The notes under the pieces are model-generated. The model was given only the letters and a program-made list of their open reading frames with translations, searched no databases and was not told where the DNA came from. A stretch of 64,000 bases of DNA from the NCBI RefSeq assembly GCF_900236475.1, contig NZ_LT963352.1, positions 682,001 through 746,000 of the forward strand, read 5' to 3'. Shown piece after piece: positions 24,598 through 32,489 of this stretch. The number at the start of each line of letters is the position of its first letter. Position 1 is the stretch's first letter. The position numbers and the translations under genes were made by a program. Source of the stretch: Streptomyces chartreusis NRRL 3882 (lineage in GTDB: Bacteria > Actinomycetota > Actinomycetes > Streptomycetales > Streptomycetaceae).

Positions 24598-25952
24598 CCA
24601 GCGAGACGACGGCCGCGACGACCCCGGCGGCGGCCGGGCAGCGGCGGGGCGAGCCCCTCCCCCACGGCCTGCTGGACGACGGAGAGCGCCTGGCGCGCGA
24701 GGAGCTGCGCGAGCTCCAGGTCGACCGTCTGCGCCGGAGCCTGCGCCACGCCTACGACAACGTGGAGACGTACCGGAAGAAGTTCGACGAGGCCGGTGTG
24801 GGACCTGACGACTGCCGGACCTTGGCGGACCTGTCCCGCTTCCCCTTCACGACGAAGGCGGATCTGCGCGACACCTACCCGTTCGGCATGTTCGCCGTCC
24901 CCATGGACCAGGTCCGCCGCGTCCACGCCTCCAGCGGAACCACCGGCCGCCCCACGGTCGTCGGCTACACGGAGAACGACCTGTCCATGTGGGCGGACCT
25001 GGTCGCCCGCTCGATCCGCGCCGCCGGCGGACGCCCCGGGCACAAGGTGCACATCTCCTACGGCTACGGCCTGTTCACCGGCGGTCTCGGCGCGCACTAC
25101 GGGGCCGAGCGGGCCGGGTGCACCGTCATCCCCGCCTCTGGGGGCATGACCGCGCGCCAGGTGCAGATCATCCAGGACTTCCGGCCCGAGATCATCATGG
25201 TCACCCCGTCCTACATGCTCACGCTCCTCGACGAGTTCGAGCGTCAGGGCGTCGACCCTCGGTCCACCTCGCTGCAGGTGGGGATCTTCGGTGCCGAGCC
25301 GTGGACGGAGGAGATGCGCCGCGAGATCGAGGAGCGGACGGACATCCACGCCGTCGACATATACGGCCTGTCCGAGGTGATCGGCCCCGGTGTCGCCCAG
25401 GAGTGCGTGGAGACCAAGGACGGCCTGCATGTGTGGGAGGACCACTTCTACCCCGAGGTCGTCGACCCGCTCACCGGCGAGGTGCTGCCCGACGGCGAGG
25501 AGGGCGAACTGGTCTTCACCTCCCTCACCAAGGAAGCCCTGCCGGTCGTCCGCTACCGCACCCGCGACCTGACCCGGCTGCTGCCCGGCACGGCCCGGCC
25601 CGCCTTCCGCCGCATCGAGAAGATCACCGGCCGCTGTGACGACATGATCATTCTGCGTGGGGTGAACGTCTTCCCCAGCCAGATCGAGGAGATCGTGCTG
25701 CGCACGCCCGGCGTCGCTCCGCACTTCCAGATCGAGCTGTCCCGGCGCGAACGGATGGACCACATGACCGTCCGCGTCGAAACCCGCCCCGGCACGCCCG
25801 CCGGCCTGCGCGAAGCCGCCGCCCGCGCGATCGCGAAGGACGTCAAGGACGGCGTCGGCGTGACCGTCGACGTGTCGATCGTCGAGCCGGAGACCCTGGA
25901 GCGCTCCCTCGGCAAACTCCGCCGGGTCAAGGACCTGCGCGGAAAGCGGTGA
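24594..25952 (+). CDS. paaK: Phenylacetate-CoA ligase PaaK
   Basis: A 452-residue adenylate-forming enzyme. Motifs: VHASSGTTGRPTVVGYTENDL (phosphate loop), YGYGLFTGGLGAHYGAERAG, VDIYGLSEVIGPGVAQEC (A5-type), VRYRTRDLTRLLPG (A7/A8 region) and the GRCDDMIILRGVNVFPSQIEE C-terminal domain start, with SLGKLRRVKDLRGKR containing the catalytic lysine region. It activates phenylacetate to phenylacetyl-CoA, the entry step for the epoxidase encoded divergently. Coupled to paaI through ATGA. Confidence 0.95.
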   Translation: MTSETTAATTPAAAGQRRGEPLPHGLLDDGERLAREELRELQVDRLRRSLRHAYDNVETYRKKFDEAGVGPDDCRTLADLSRFPFTTKADLRDTYPFGMFAVPMDQVRRVHASSGTTGRPTVVGYTENDLSMWADLVARSIRAAGGRPGHKVHISYGYGLFTGGLGAHYGAERAGCTVIPASGGMTARQVQIIQDFRPEIIMVTPSYMLTLLDEFERQGVDPRSTSLQVGIFGAEPWTEEMRREIEERTDIHAVDIYGLSEVIGPGVAQECVETKDGLHVWEDHFYPEVVDPLTGEVLPDGEEGELVFTSLTKEALPVVRYRTRDLTRLLPGTARPAFRRIEKITGRCDDMIILRGVNVFPSQIEEIVLRTPGVAPHFQIELSRRERMDHMTVRVETRPGTPAGLREAAARAIAKDVKDGVGVTVDVSIVEPETLERSLGKLRRVKDLRGKR

Positions 25953-25959
25953 CCCGCCC

Positions 25960-27183
25960 TCACAGGCAGCACCGGGCCGCGGGAACCGTGCCGGGAGCGG
26001 TCACCTCGGGCAGCCCTGCTTCGGATGCGGCCGGTTTGCGGATCAGGAGCAGGGCCGCGTCGTCGTGCAGCCGGCCGCCCACATGGGCCAGCAGCTCGTC
26101 GTGGAGCGCGCCGAGGGTGCGGGCCGGCTCGTGGGACACGTGTCGCTCCAGCCCTTCGGCGAGCGGGTAGAAGGCCTGTCCGTGGTCCCGGGCTTCGGTG
26201 ACGCCGTCGGTGTACAGCAGCAGCTGGTCACCGTCGGCGAAGGGCAGCACATGGAGGCTGGGCCCGTGACCGGCGAGGGCGCGCAGCCCGAGGGGCGGGG
26301 ACGGATGAGCGGGTTCCACCGGCGTGACGCTCCCGCAGGCGCGCACCAGCAGCGGAGGCGTGTGCCCGCAGTTCACCACCTCAAGGTGCCCGTCCTGCGG
26401 GTATCCGGCGACCACTGCGGTGACGAAGTCGTCGTGCCCGAGGTTGCGCGCCAGACTCCGCTCGATCCTGTCGACCACGGCGAGGAGGTCGGGCTCGTCG
26501 TGGGCGGCCTCGCGGAAGACACCGAGCACCAGCGCGGCGGTCCCCACGGCCGGCAGCCCCTTGCCGCGCACATCGCCGACGATCAGCCGCACTCCGTGCG
26601 GGGTCGGTATCAGGGCGTAGAGGTCCCCGCCGATCCGGGCCTCGGCCGCCGCGGCGCTGTAGCGGACGGCCGCCTGGAATGGTCCGACGGTCGACGGCAC
26701 GGGCTTGAGCAGCGCGTGCTGGGCGGTCTCCGCGACCGAGCGGACCGCCGCGAGCACGCGCTCCCGGCGCACCCGCAGGACGCCGGCCAGACCGCTCGCG
26801 AGGGTGACGGCCACCAGCGCCGACAGTACGGCGGCCAGTTCCCGGCCCGGCATTCCGTCCCGGATGCCGAGCGTCACGCCGACCGCGACGGCAAGGAAGC
26901 CGATCCAGAGGACTCCGCGGGGCCCGTTGGTCGTGGCGGCGAGGGCGGGACCGGCCGCCAGCAGGGGCAGCCAGATCATCCCGGCTCCACCGGTGAGGTC
27001 GACGAGCGCGATGACGGTGACGATCAGCACCGGCAGGACGGGCGTACCGGCGGCCAGCTGTGCGGCGACGCGTCTGCGCGCCGAGGTCCCGGCACCGGCC
27101 ACTCGGTTGCGATACGGCCGTACGGCCCAGTGGTCGTCACCAAGGTCTCGGGGGTGGCTCATGTCTGTGTCCGTGGTCCTCAC
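25960..27183 (-). CDS. Membrane-anchored SpoIIE/PP2C-type serine phosphatase
   Basis: A 407-residue protein. Residues about 48-135 contain four hydrophobic segments (PVLPVLIVTVIALVDL, MIWLPLLAAGPALAA, VLWIGFLAVAVGVTLGI, LAAVLSALVAVTLASGLAGVL). A SpoIIE phosphatase domain fills the rest: EARIGGDLYALIPTPHGVRLIVGDVRGKGLPAVG (metal-binding aspartate), VNCGHTPPLL, LLLYTDGVTEARD and the final HDDAALLLI aspartates. Such enzymes dephosphorylate anti-anti-sigma factors in partner-switching pathways. No PAS/GAF sensor or cognate STAS/HATPase partner is adjacent. Ends 7 bp from paaK on the opposite strand. Confidence 0.88.
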   Translation of the reverse strand: MRTTDTDMSHPRDLGDDHWAVRPYRNRVAGAGTSARRRVAAQLAAGTPVLPVLIVTVIALVDLTGGAGMIWLPLLAAGPALAATTNGPRGVLWIGFLAVAVGVTLGIRDGMPGRELAAVLSALVAVTLASGLAGVLRVRRERVLAAVRSVAETAQHALLKPVPSTVGPFQAAVRYSAAAAEARIGGDLYALIPTPHGVRLIVGDVRGKGLPAVGTAALVLGVFREAAHDEPDLLAVVDRIERSLARNLGHDDFVTAVVAGYPQDGHLEVVNCGHTPPLLVRACGSVTPVEPAHPSPPLGLRALAGHGPSLHVLPFADGDQLLLYTDGVTEARDHGQAFYPLAEGLERHVSHEPARTLGALHDELLAHVGGRLHDDAALLLIRKPAASEAGLPEVTAPGTVPAARCCL

Positions 27184-27218
27184 CTGTGAGCGGGGGCGCG
27201 GGGCGGAGGGCGCATCCC

Positions 27219-27234
27219 TGAAATGTCTGTTTCA
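27219..27234. promoter_or_regulatory. Inverted repeat upstream of the SpoIIE phosphatase gene
   Basis: TGAAATGTCTGTTTCA is a 5-bp inverted repeat with a 6-bp spacer, 36-51 bp before the phosphatase start and just beyond the end of the upstream iclR gene. It is AT-rich for this genome and may be an operator. The binding protein is unknown; the neighbouring IclR regulator is only a candidate. Confidence 0.35.
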
Positions 27235-27278
27235 TCCAGAAAACGAGGTGAGCCGGGACACCGGCAAGGAGCGGATTT

Positions 27279-28037
27279 TCAGATAGTGAGCGAGAGGCTC
27301 CGCGTCACGCGGCTCGCGGTCGGGAGCAGCCGCGTGCTGATCTCCGGCAGCCGGGAGAGCCGGTTCGCCGGCAGCGAGACGCCGAGGGAGCCGAGTGTGT
27401 CCCCGCTGTACACCGGGACGGCGACGCAGACCGTGCCGAGGGCGTACTCCTCCAGGTCCGTGACCGCCGGGGCCAGGGGCGAGGTCGCCAGCCGCCGGAG
27501 CAGTTCCGGCCGGCTCGTGATCGTCCGCGGGGTGAGGTCGGCGAGGTGGTGGCGGGAGAGGTAGTCCTTGCGGGCCTCCTCGTCCAGTTCCCTGAGCACG
27601 GACTTGCCCAGCGCGGTCGCGTGCCCCGCGTCCTCGAAGCCCACCCAGAGATCGACGCGGGGCGTCCCGGGGCCGTCGACGATCTCGGCGACCCGGATCT
27701 CGCCCTCCTCGTAGAAGGTGAGATAGGCGGGGGTCGCGAGCTCGTCCCGCAGCGCGGCGAGCGTGGGCCGGACGCGGCTGAGCAGCGCCTGCGCACGGCC
27801 CGTGGTCCGGAGGGTCTGCAACTTGTCACCGAGGACGAACCCGCCGTCATCCAGCTTCCGCACGTACCCGTCGTGCACCAGCGTCCGCAGCAGGTGATAG
27901 GCGGTGGCCAGAGGCAGCCCGGTCTCACGCGCCAGCTGCTTGGCCGGCGCGCCGTTCTGGTGCGCGCTCACCGCCTCCAGCAGCCGCATGGCCCGCTGGA
28001 CGGAGGTGATGAGCGTAGGGCCCTCTTGCCCACCCAT
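27279..28037 (-). CDS. IclR-family transcriptional regulator
   Basis: A 252-residue protein. N-terminal winged helix-turn-helix: SVQRAMRLLEAVSAHQNGAPAKQLARETGLPLATAYHLLRTLVHDGYVRKLDDGGFVLG. The C-terminal IclR effector domain runs from about residue 80, with GFEDAGHATALGKSVLRELDE and a conserved closing SLGVSLPANRLSRL. IclR proteins usually govern aromatic or carboxylate catabolism and sense a pathway metabolite. Possible targets here are the paa genes or the adjacent phosphatase; neither can be assigned from sequence. Confidence 0.9.
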   Translation of the reverse strand: MGGQEGPTLITSVQRAMRLLEAVSAHQNGAPAKQLARETGLPLATAYHLLRTLVHDGYVRKLDDGGFVLGDKLQTLRTTGRAQALLSRVRPTLAALRDELATPAYLTFYEEGEIRVAEIVDGPGTPRVDLWVGFEDAGHATALGKSVLRELDEEARKDYLSRHHLADLTPRTITSRPELLRRLATSPLAPAVTDLEEYALGTVCVAVPVYSGDTLGSLGVSLPANRLSRLPEISTRLLPTASRVTRSLSLTI

Positions 28038-28122
28038 AGGACCAGCCTGCGCCAGCGGTACGGCGCGGGCAAGACAGGGACGGGACCGGCTCGCCGGACC
28101 GACGACAACTGCCGCCCGGCGG

Positions 28123-29174
28123 CTACCGGGATTGCGGCTCCCGGGGCGGCGGAGGCGCGGTCGAGGCGCGCACCACGAGTTCGACCAGGGGGTCGTTCGC
28201 CGGTGGCAGTGGCGCGTCCGGCTTCTCGATGGCCTGCACCAGGAGCCGGAGTCCCTCTCGCGCCACGTCGTCGAACGGCTGGCGCACCGTGGTCAACGGT
28301 GGGGTCACGTACGCGGGGCGACGGGGATGTCGTCGAAGCCGACCACGCTGACGTCGTCCGGCACGCGCCGCCCGGCCTCGGTCAGGGCGCGGATCACGCC
28401 GATGGCCATGCCGTCGTTCGCGGCGAACACGGCGGTGACGTCAACGTCGGCGGCGAGCGCGCAGCCCGCCCCGTGGCCCGACGCGGCCGACCAGTCGCCG
28501 ACGAGCACGGCCGGCTGCTCCGCGCCCCGGGCGGCGAGGGCGCTGCGCCAGCCCTCCCGGCGGTCCCGGGCGGCGAACCACCGTTCGGGGCCGGCGACGT
28601 GGTGGACGGTCGTGTGGCCGAGGTCCAGCAGGTGTTCGGTGGCGGTGCGCGCGAGGAGTTCGGCGCCGACGCCCGTGGCGACGGTCCGGGTGCCGCCGAA
28701 CGCGGCCGGCGCTCCGAGGACGAGGACCGGCACGTCGACACTGAGGGAGACCGTTCCCCCGTCGATGGGCTCGGAGACGACGATGCCGTCCACGCCCTGC
28801 TCCAGCAGCGACTCCACGGCGCCGACGACACCTCCCGGGTCGCCTTCCAGGGTGTTGACCACCCGGAGCGCGTATCCCGCGTCCCGCGCGGCGTGCTCGA
28901 CGCCGACCAGGAGCGACGCGGGCCCGTAGAGGGCGGTCCCGAGCGTGACCACGCCGATGGAGCGGGTCCGCCCGGAGGCCAGCGCCCTGGCCGCGCCGTT
29001 CAGGCGGTAGCCGAGTTCCCCGGCCGCCTCCAGCACCCGTCGGCGCGCCTCGTCGGAGACGCAGCGCTCCCCGTTGAGGACCCTCGACACCGTCTTCTGT
29101 GAGACGCCGGCCGGCCGGGCCACGTCCACGCTGCGCGGCGCCGGACCGCCGGCCCGTGCTCCCACTCGCGTCAT
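28123..29174 (-). pseudogene. LacI-family regulator, broken by a frameshift
   Basis: The first frame (29174 down to 28305) encodes a LacI protein through VSVVGFDDIPVAPRT and stops early. The second frame (28308 down to 28123) continues seamlessly with VTPPLTTVRQPFDDVAREGLRLLVQ and ends VELVVRAST. Family alignment expects DDIPVAPYVTPPLTTV; reading CCG-(CG)-TAC-GTG restores it, so there is a net two-base insertion or one-base loss near 28308-28318. The recognition helix is otherwise kept (GVSQKTVSRVLNG), but DVARPAGVS has proline where the family has leucine or another helix former. Either a true pseudogene or an assembly error. It is divergent from hoxX. Confidence 0.82.
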
Positions 29175-29384
29175 GCGTCTCCCCTCGTGTCCTGCCGGAC
29201 TGCGCCGTCAAACGCACGCAGTGAAGCGGGCCGCGTCAAGAAGCCGGGCGTGCGGGTGACCGCGCGGCCGGGCGAGTGGCCCGGCCGCGCAGGCGGTCCG
29301 GATGGCGGAAGAGACCCGCGGAGACCGGCGAAACGCCGCCGTGGTCCTTCTCGGGTCTCCCCCGAGCGGCGACCATGCCATGTC

Positions 29385-31130
29385 ATGGACATCTTGCTCG
29401 TCGCCAGCGCGTTCAACAGCCTGTCCCAGCGTGTCTACGCGGAACTGTCGGACCAGGGCCACCGCGTGGACGTCGTCCTCGCCTCCCACGGCGCCGACGC
29501 GGTCCGGGCCGCCGTCAGCGAGGTGCGTCCGGAACTGATCGTCGCGCCGATGCTGAAGTCGGCCCTGCCGGAGGACGTGTGGCAGGTGCACACCTGTCTG
29601 GTCGTGCACCCGGGGCCACCCGGCGACCGGGGCCCGTCGTCGCTGGACTGGGCGATCGCCGAGGAGGCGCCCGAGTGGGGCGTGACGGTGCTCCAGGCCG
29701 AGGCGGCGATGGACGCCGGTGACATCTGGGCGGACGGGTCCTTCCCGGTGCCGCCGGTCGGCAAGGGCGACCTGTACCGCAACGAGGTGTCCGACGCCGC
29801 CGTGGCCGCCGTGCTGCTGGCCGTGCGGCGGTACGCCGACGGATCGTTCAAGCCGCGGCCCCAGAGCGATCCCGGGACGCGTGTGGTGTGGCGGGACTTC
29901 TTCCGCCAGGAGCAGCGGCGGATCGACTGGGAGAACGACAGCACGGAAACGGTGCTGCGCAAGCTCCGCGGGGCCGACTCGCAGCCGGGCGTCCTGGACG
30001 AACTCTGCGGCCGGGAGGTGTTCCTGCACGGCGGGCACCCCGAGGACCGGCTGCGCGGACGGCCCGGCGAGCTGCTCGCGACCCGGTCCGGCGCGGTCTG
30101 CCGGGCCACCCGGGACGGTGCGGTGTGGATCCCGGAACTGCGCCCCCGCAAGAGCTCCGGCGACCCGGCACCGTTCCGCCGCCCGGCGGCCTCGGTCCTC
30201 GCCTCCTTCCCCGCCCCGCCCGGCAGCGGCCCCGGCATGCCGAGTTCGACCCCCCGCCCGTACTGGCTGCCGGAGATCGCCGCCCCGCTCGAACTGCCGC
30301 CGAACCGCACCACCTGGTCCGACATCCGCTACCGGCAGCGGGACGACATCGGCTTCCTGTCCTTCTCGTTCCCGAGCGGGGCGATGAGCACCAACCACTG
30401 CCGCAGGCTGCTCGCCGCCTACCGGTACGCGCTCACCCGCTCCACGTCGGTGCTGGTGCTCGGCGGCGCCCGCGACTTCTTCTCCAACGGAATCCACCTC
30501 AACGTCATCGAGGCGTCGAGCGACCCGGCGGGCGAGTCCTGGTCCAACCTCGTCGCCATGAACGACCTGGTCGAGGCCGTGCTGTGCACCACCGACCGGC
30601 TGGTGGTGGCGGCGCTCGGCGGCAACGCGGCAGCCGGCGGTGTCATGCTGGCCCTGGCCGCCGACGAGGTGTGGTGCCGCACCGGCAGCGTCCTCAACCC
30701 GCACTACCGGAACATGGACCTGTACGGATCGGAGTACTGGACGTACTCGCTGCCGCGCCGCGTGGGAGCCGAGACGGCCGAGCGGCTGACGAGCGAGGCG
30801 TTGCCGGTGAGCGCCGCCACGGCTGAGCGGATCGGGCTGGTGGATCGTCTGGTGCCCGTCCCGGCCGGGGAGTTCCCGAGCGAGGTCGAGCGCCTGGCTG
30901 CCGATGTGGCGGGCGACCCGGATCTCGCACGCCGGATCACCGCCAAGGCCACGGCACGTCACGCGGACGAGCTCCAGCGCCCCCTCGCCGAATACCGGCG
31001 GACCGAACTCGCCCGCATGCGTGCCGTCTTCTTCGACCCGCAGGCGCCGTACCACGCCCTGCGGTCCGCCTTCGTCCGCAAGAACCCGATCGGCTCCGCC
31101 CGGCCGCTGGCCCACGGGGGCGCCGGATGA
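29385..31130 (+). CDS. hoxX: HoxX-like hydrogenase maturation factor (CO ligand synthesis)
   Basis: A 581-residue two-domain protein from the ATG at 29385. The N-terminal half resembles formyl-tetrahydrofolate-dependent hydrolase/transferases (MDILLVASAFNSLSQRVYAEL, CLVVHPGPPGDRGPSSLDWAI, TVLQAEAAMDAGDIW). The C-terminal half is a crotonase/enoyl-CoA-hydratase fold (VLGGARDFFSNGIHLNVIEAS, AALGGNAAAGGVMLALAADEVW). HoxX makes CO for the NiFe active site from formyl-THF and lets some O2-tolerant hydrogenases mature aerobically. It opens the rightward maturation operon and overlaps the protease gene by ATGA. The 210-bp gap before it holds no gene. Confidence 0.92.
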   Translation: MDILLVASAFNSLSQRVYAELSDQGHRVDVVLASHGADAVRAAVSEVRPELIVAPMLKSALPEDVWQVHTCLVVHPGPPGDRGPSSLDWAIAEEAPEWGVTVLQAEAAMDAGDIWADGSFPVPPVGKGDLYRNEVSDAAVAAVLLAVRRYADGSFKPRPQSDPGTRVVWRDFFRQEQRRIDWENDSTETVLRKLRGADSQPGVLDELCGREVFLHGGHPEDRLRGRPGELLATRSGAVCRATRDGAVWIPELRPRKSSGDPAPFRRPAASVLASFPAPPGSGPGMPSSTPRPYWLPEIAAPLELPPNRTTWSDIRYRQRDDIGFLSFSFPSGAMSTNHCRRLLAAYRYALTRSTSVLVLGGARDFFSNGIHLNVIEASSDPAGESWSNLVAMNDLVEAVLCTTDRLVVAALGGNAAAGGVMLALAADEVWCRTGSVLNPHYRNMDLYGSEYWTYSLPRRVGAETAERLTSEALPVSAATAERIGLVDRLVPVPAGEFPSEVERLAADVAGDPDLARRITAKATARHADELQRPLAEYRRTELARMRAVFFDPQAPYHALRSAFVRKNPIGSARPLAHGGAG

Positions 31131-31690
31131 GTGCGCGGCTGCTCGTGGCGGGCGTGGGCAACATCTTCCTCGCGGACGACGCCTTCGGCCCCGAGGTGAT
31201 CCGCGCCCTGGAGCAGCGCCCGCTGCCGCCCGAGGTGAGGGTAGGGGACTTCGGGATCCGCGGCCTGGACCTGGCCTACGCACTGCTCGACGGCCACGAC
31301 ACGGCCGTCCTGGTCGACGCGGCCGTACGGGGACACGAGCCGGGCACCCTGTCGCTGATCGAGCCGGACCTGCCCGACCGCGCCACGGCCGGCGCCCCGC
31401 CCGAGGCACACGGCATGGACCCGGCGAAGGTCCTCGCCCTGGCCGCCCACCTGGGCGACGAGCCGCTCCCGCGCGTGCTCGTCCTGGCCTGCGAGCCGGA
31501 ACTGCGGGCACCCGCCGACGAGGACATCGCCCCGGGTGTCAGCGGGACGGTGCGCGAAGCGGTCGGACGGGCCGTCGCGGCCCTGCACACCATGGTTCCG
31601 GTGCTGCTGGCGGACCCCGCGGCCACGCCCCGGTTGAGCCACCCGGACGAATCGCCCGCCCTGTCCCCGCCGGGCTGCCGGGCACCGTGA
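31127..31690 (+). CDS. Hydrogenase maturation endopeptidase (HyaD/HupD family)
   Basis: A 187-residue M52-type protease. LLVAGVGNIFLADDAFGPEVIRALE contains the conserved GxGNxxxxDD(G)xG pattern with the nickel-binding acidic residue; VGDFGIRGLDLAYALLDGHDTAVLVDAA gives the second acidic site, and a GMDPAKVL segment and ACEPE follow. It removes the short C-terminal tail of the large subunit once nickel is inserted. The large subunit in this window keeps a 22-residue tail after its DPCLPCGVH motif, a suitable substrate. Confidence 0.92.
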   Translation: MSARLLVAGVGNIFLADDAFGPEVIRALEQRPLPPEVRVGDFGIRGLDLAYALLDGHDTAVLVDAAVRGHEPGTLSLIEPDLPDRATAGAPPEAHGMDPAKVLALAAHLGDEPLPRVLVLACEPELRAPADEDIAPGVSGTVREAVGRAVAALHTMVPVLLADPAATPRLSHPDESPALSPPGCRAP

Positions 31691-31751
31691 AGGACGGCGC
31701 CGAGGATCGGTGGCGGACCGTTTTCCCCATCGACCGCGAGGAGCGGCGCCC

Positions 31752-32489
31752 ATGTGCGATTCCGTGGACGAGGTCACTCAAGCCGTCCTGGCGAAGAACG
31801 ACGGTCTGGCCGCGGGCCTGCGCGACGAGCTGGCCCGCCGCGCGGTGAGCGTGGTCAATCTGCTGTCCAGCCCGGGCAGCGGCAAGACGGAACTGCTCGG
31901 GCGGGTGCTCACCCGGGCGGTGGAGCGCGGCCTCCCGGTGGCGGCGCTCACCGCCGACCTGGCGACCGAGAACGACGCCGACCGGCTGGCCCGTTCGGGA
32001 GCCCCGGTGAAGCAGCTGCTGACGGACGGACTGTGCCATCTGGAGGCACGGCAGCTGCGCGGCCATGTGGAGAGCTGGCTGCCCGAGGAGACCTCGCTGC
32101 TGTTCGTGGAGAACGTCGGCAACCTCGTCTGCCCGGCGTCCTACGACCTCGGCGAGAGCCTGCGGATCGTGCTCATGGCGGTGACGGAGGGCGAGGACAA
32201 GCCGCTGAAGTACCCGACGGCATTCGGGTCCGCCCACCTGGTGGTGCTGACCAAGACCGACCTGGCCGAACCCGCCGGGTTCGACGAGACGGCCTTCGAC
32301 ACCCACGTCCAGCGGGTCAACCCGGGGGTGGAGGTGCTGCGGTCCTGCGCCCGCACGGGCGCCGGCGTCGACGCTCTTCTGGAGCGGGTGCTCGCCGCGC
32401 GGGACGGGGCCGCGGTGCACCGGCCTCCTCTGGCGCCCCGCCCGCACAGCCACACCCGTGAGGGCGCCGAAGCCGGTCTCGTCTCGTGA
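31752..32489 (+). CDS. hypB: Hydrogenase nickel-incorporation GTPase HypB
   Basis: A 245-residue SIMIBI GTPase. MCDSVDEVTQAVLAKND opens the protein, with P-loop NLLSSPGSGKTELLGR, then ALTADLATENDADRL, LLFVENVGNLVCPASYDLGE (metal-site cysteine) and VVLTKTDLAEP (NKxD-like KTD). There is no histidine-rich N-terminal nickel store; only a short PRPHSHTREG tail. The ATG at 31752 has GAGGAG upstream. The 61-bp gap from the protease gene is the largest in the operon. It donates nickel with HypA. Confidence 0.94.
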   Translation: MCDSVDEVTQAVLAKNDGLAAGLRDELARRAVSVVNLLSSPGSGKTELLGRVLTRAVERGLPVAALTADLATENDADRLARSGAPVKQLLTDGLCHLEARQLRGHVESWLPEETSLLFVENVGNLVCPASYDLGESLRIVLMAVTEGEDKPLKYPTAFGSAHLVVLTKTDLAEPAGFDETAFDTHVQRVNPGVEVLRSCARTGAGVDALLERVLAARDGAAVHRPPLAPRPHSHTREGAEAGLVS

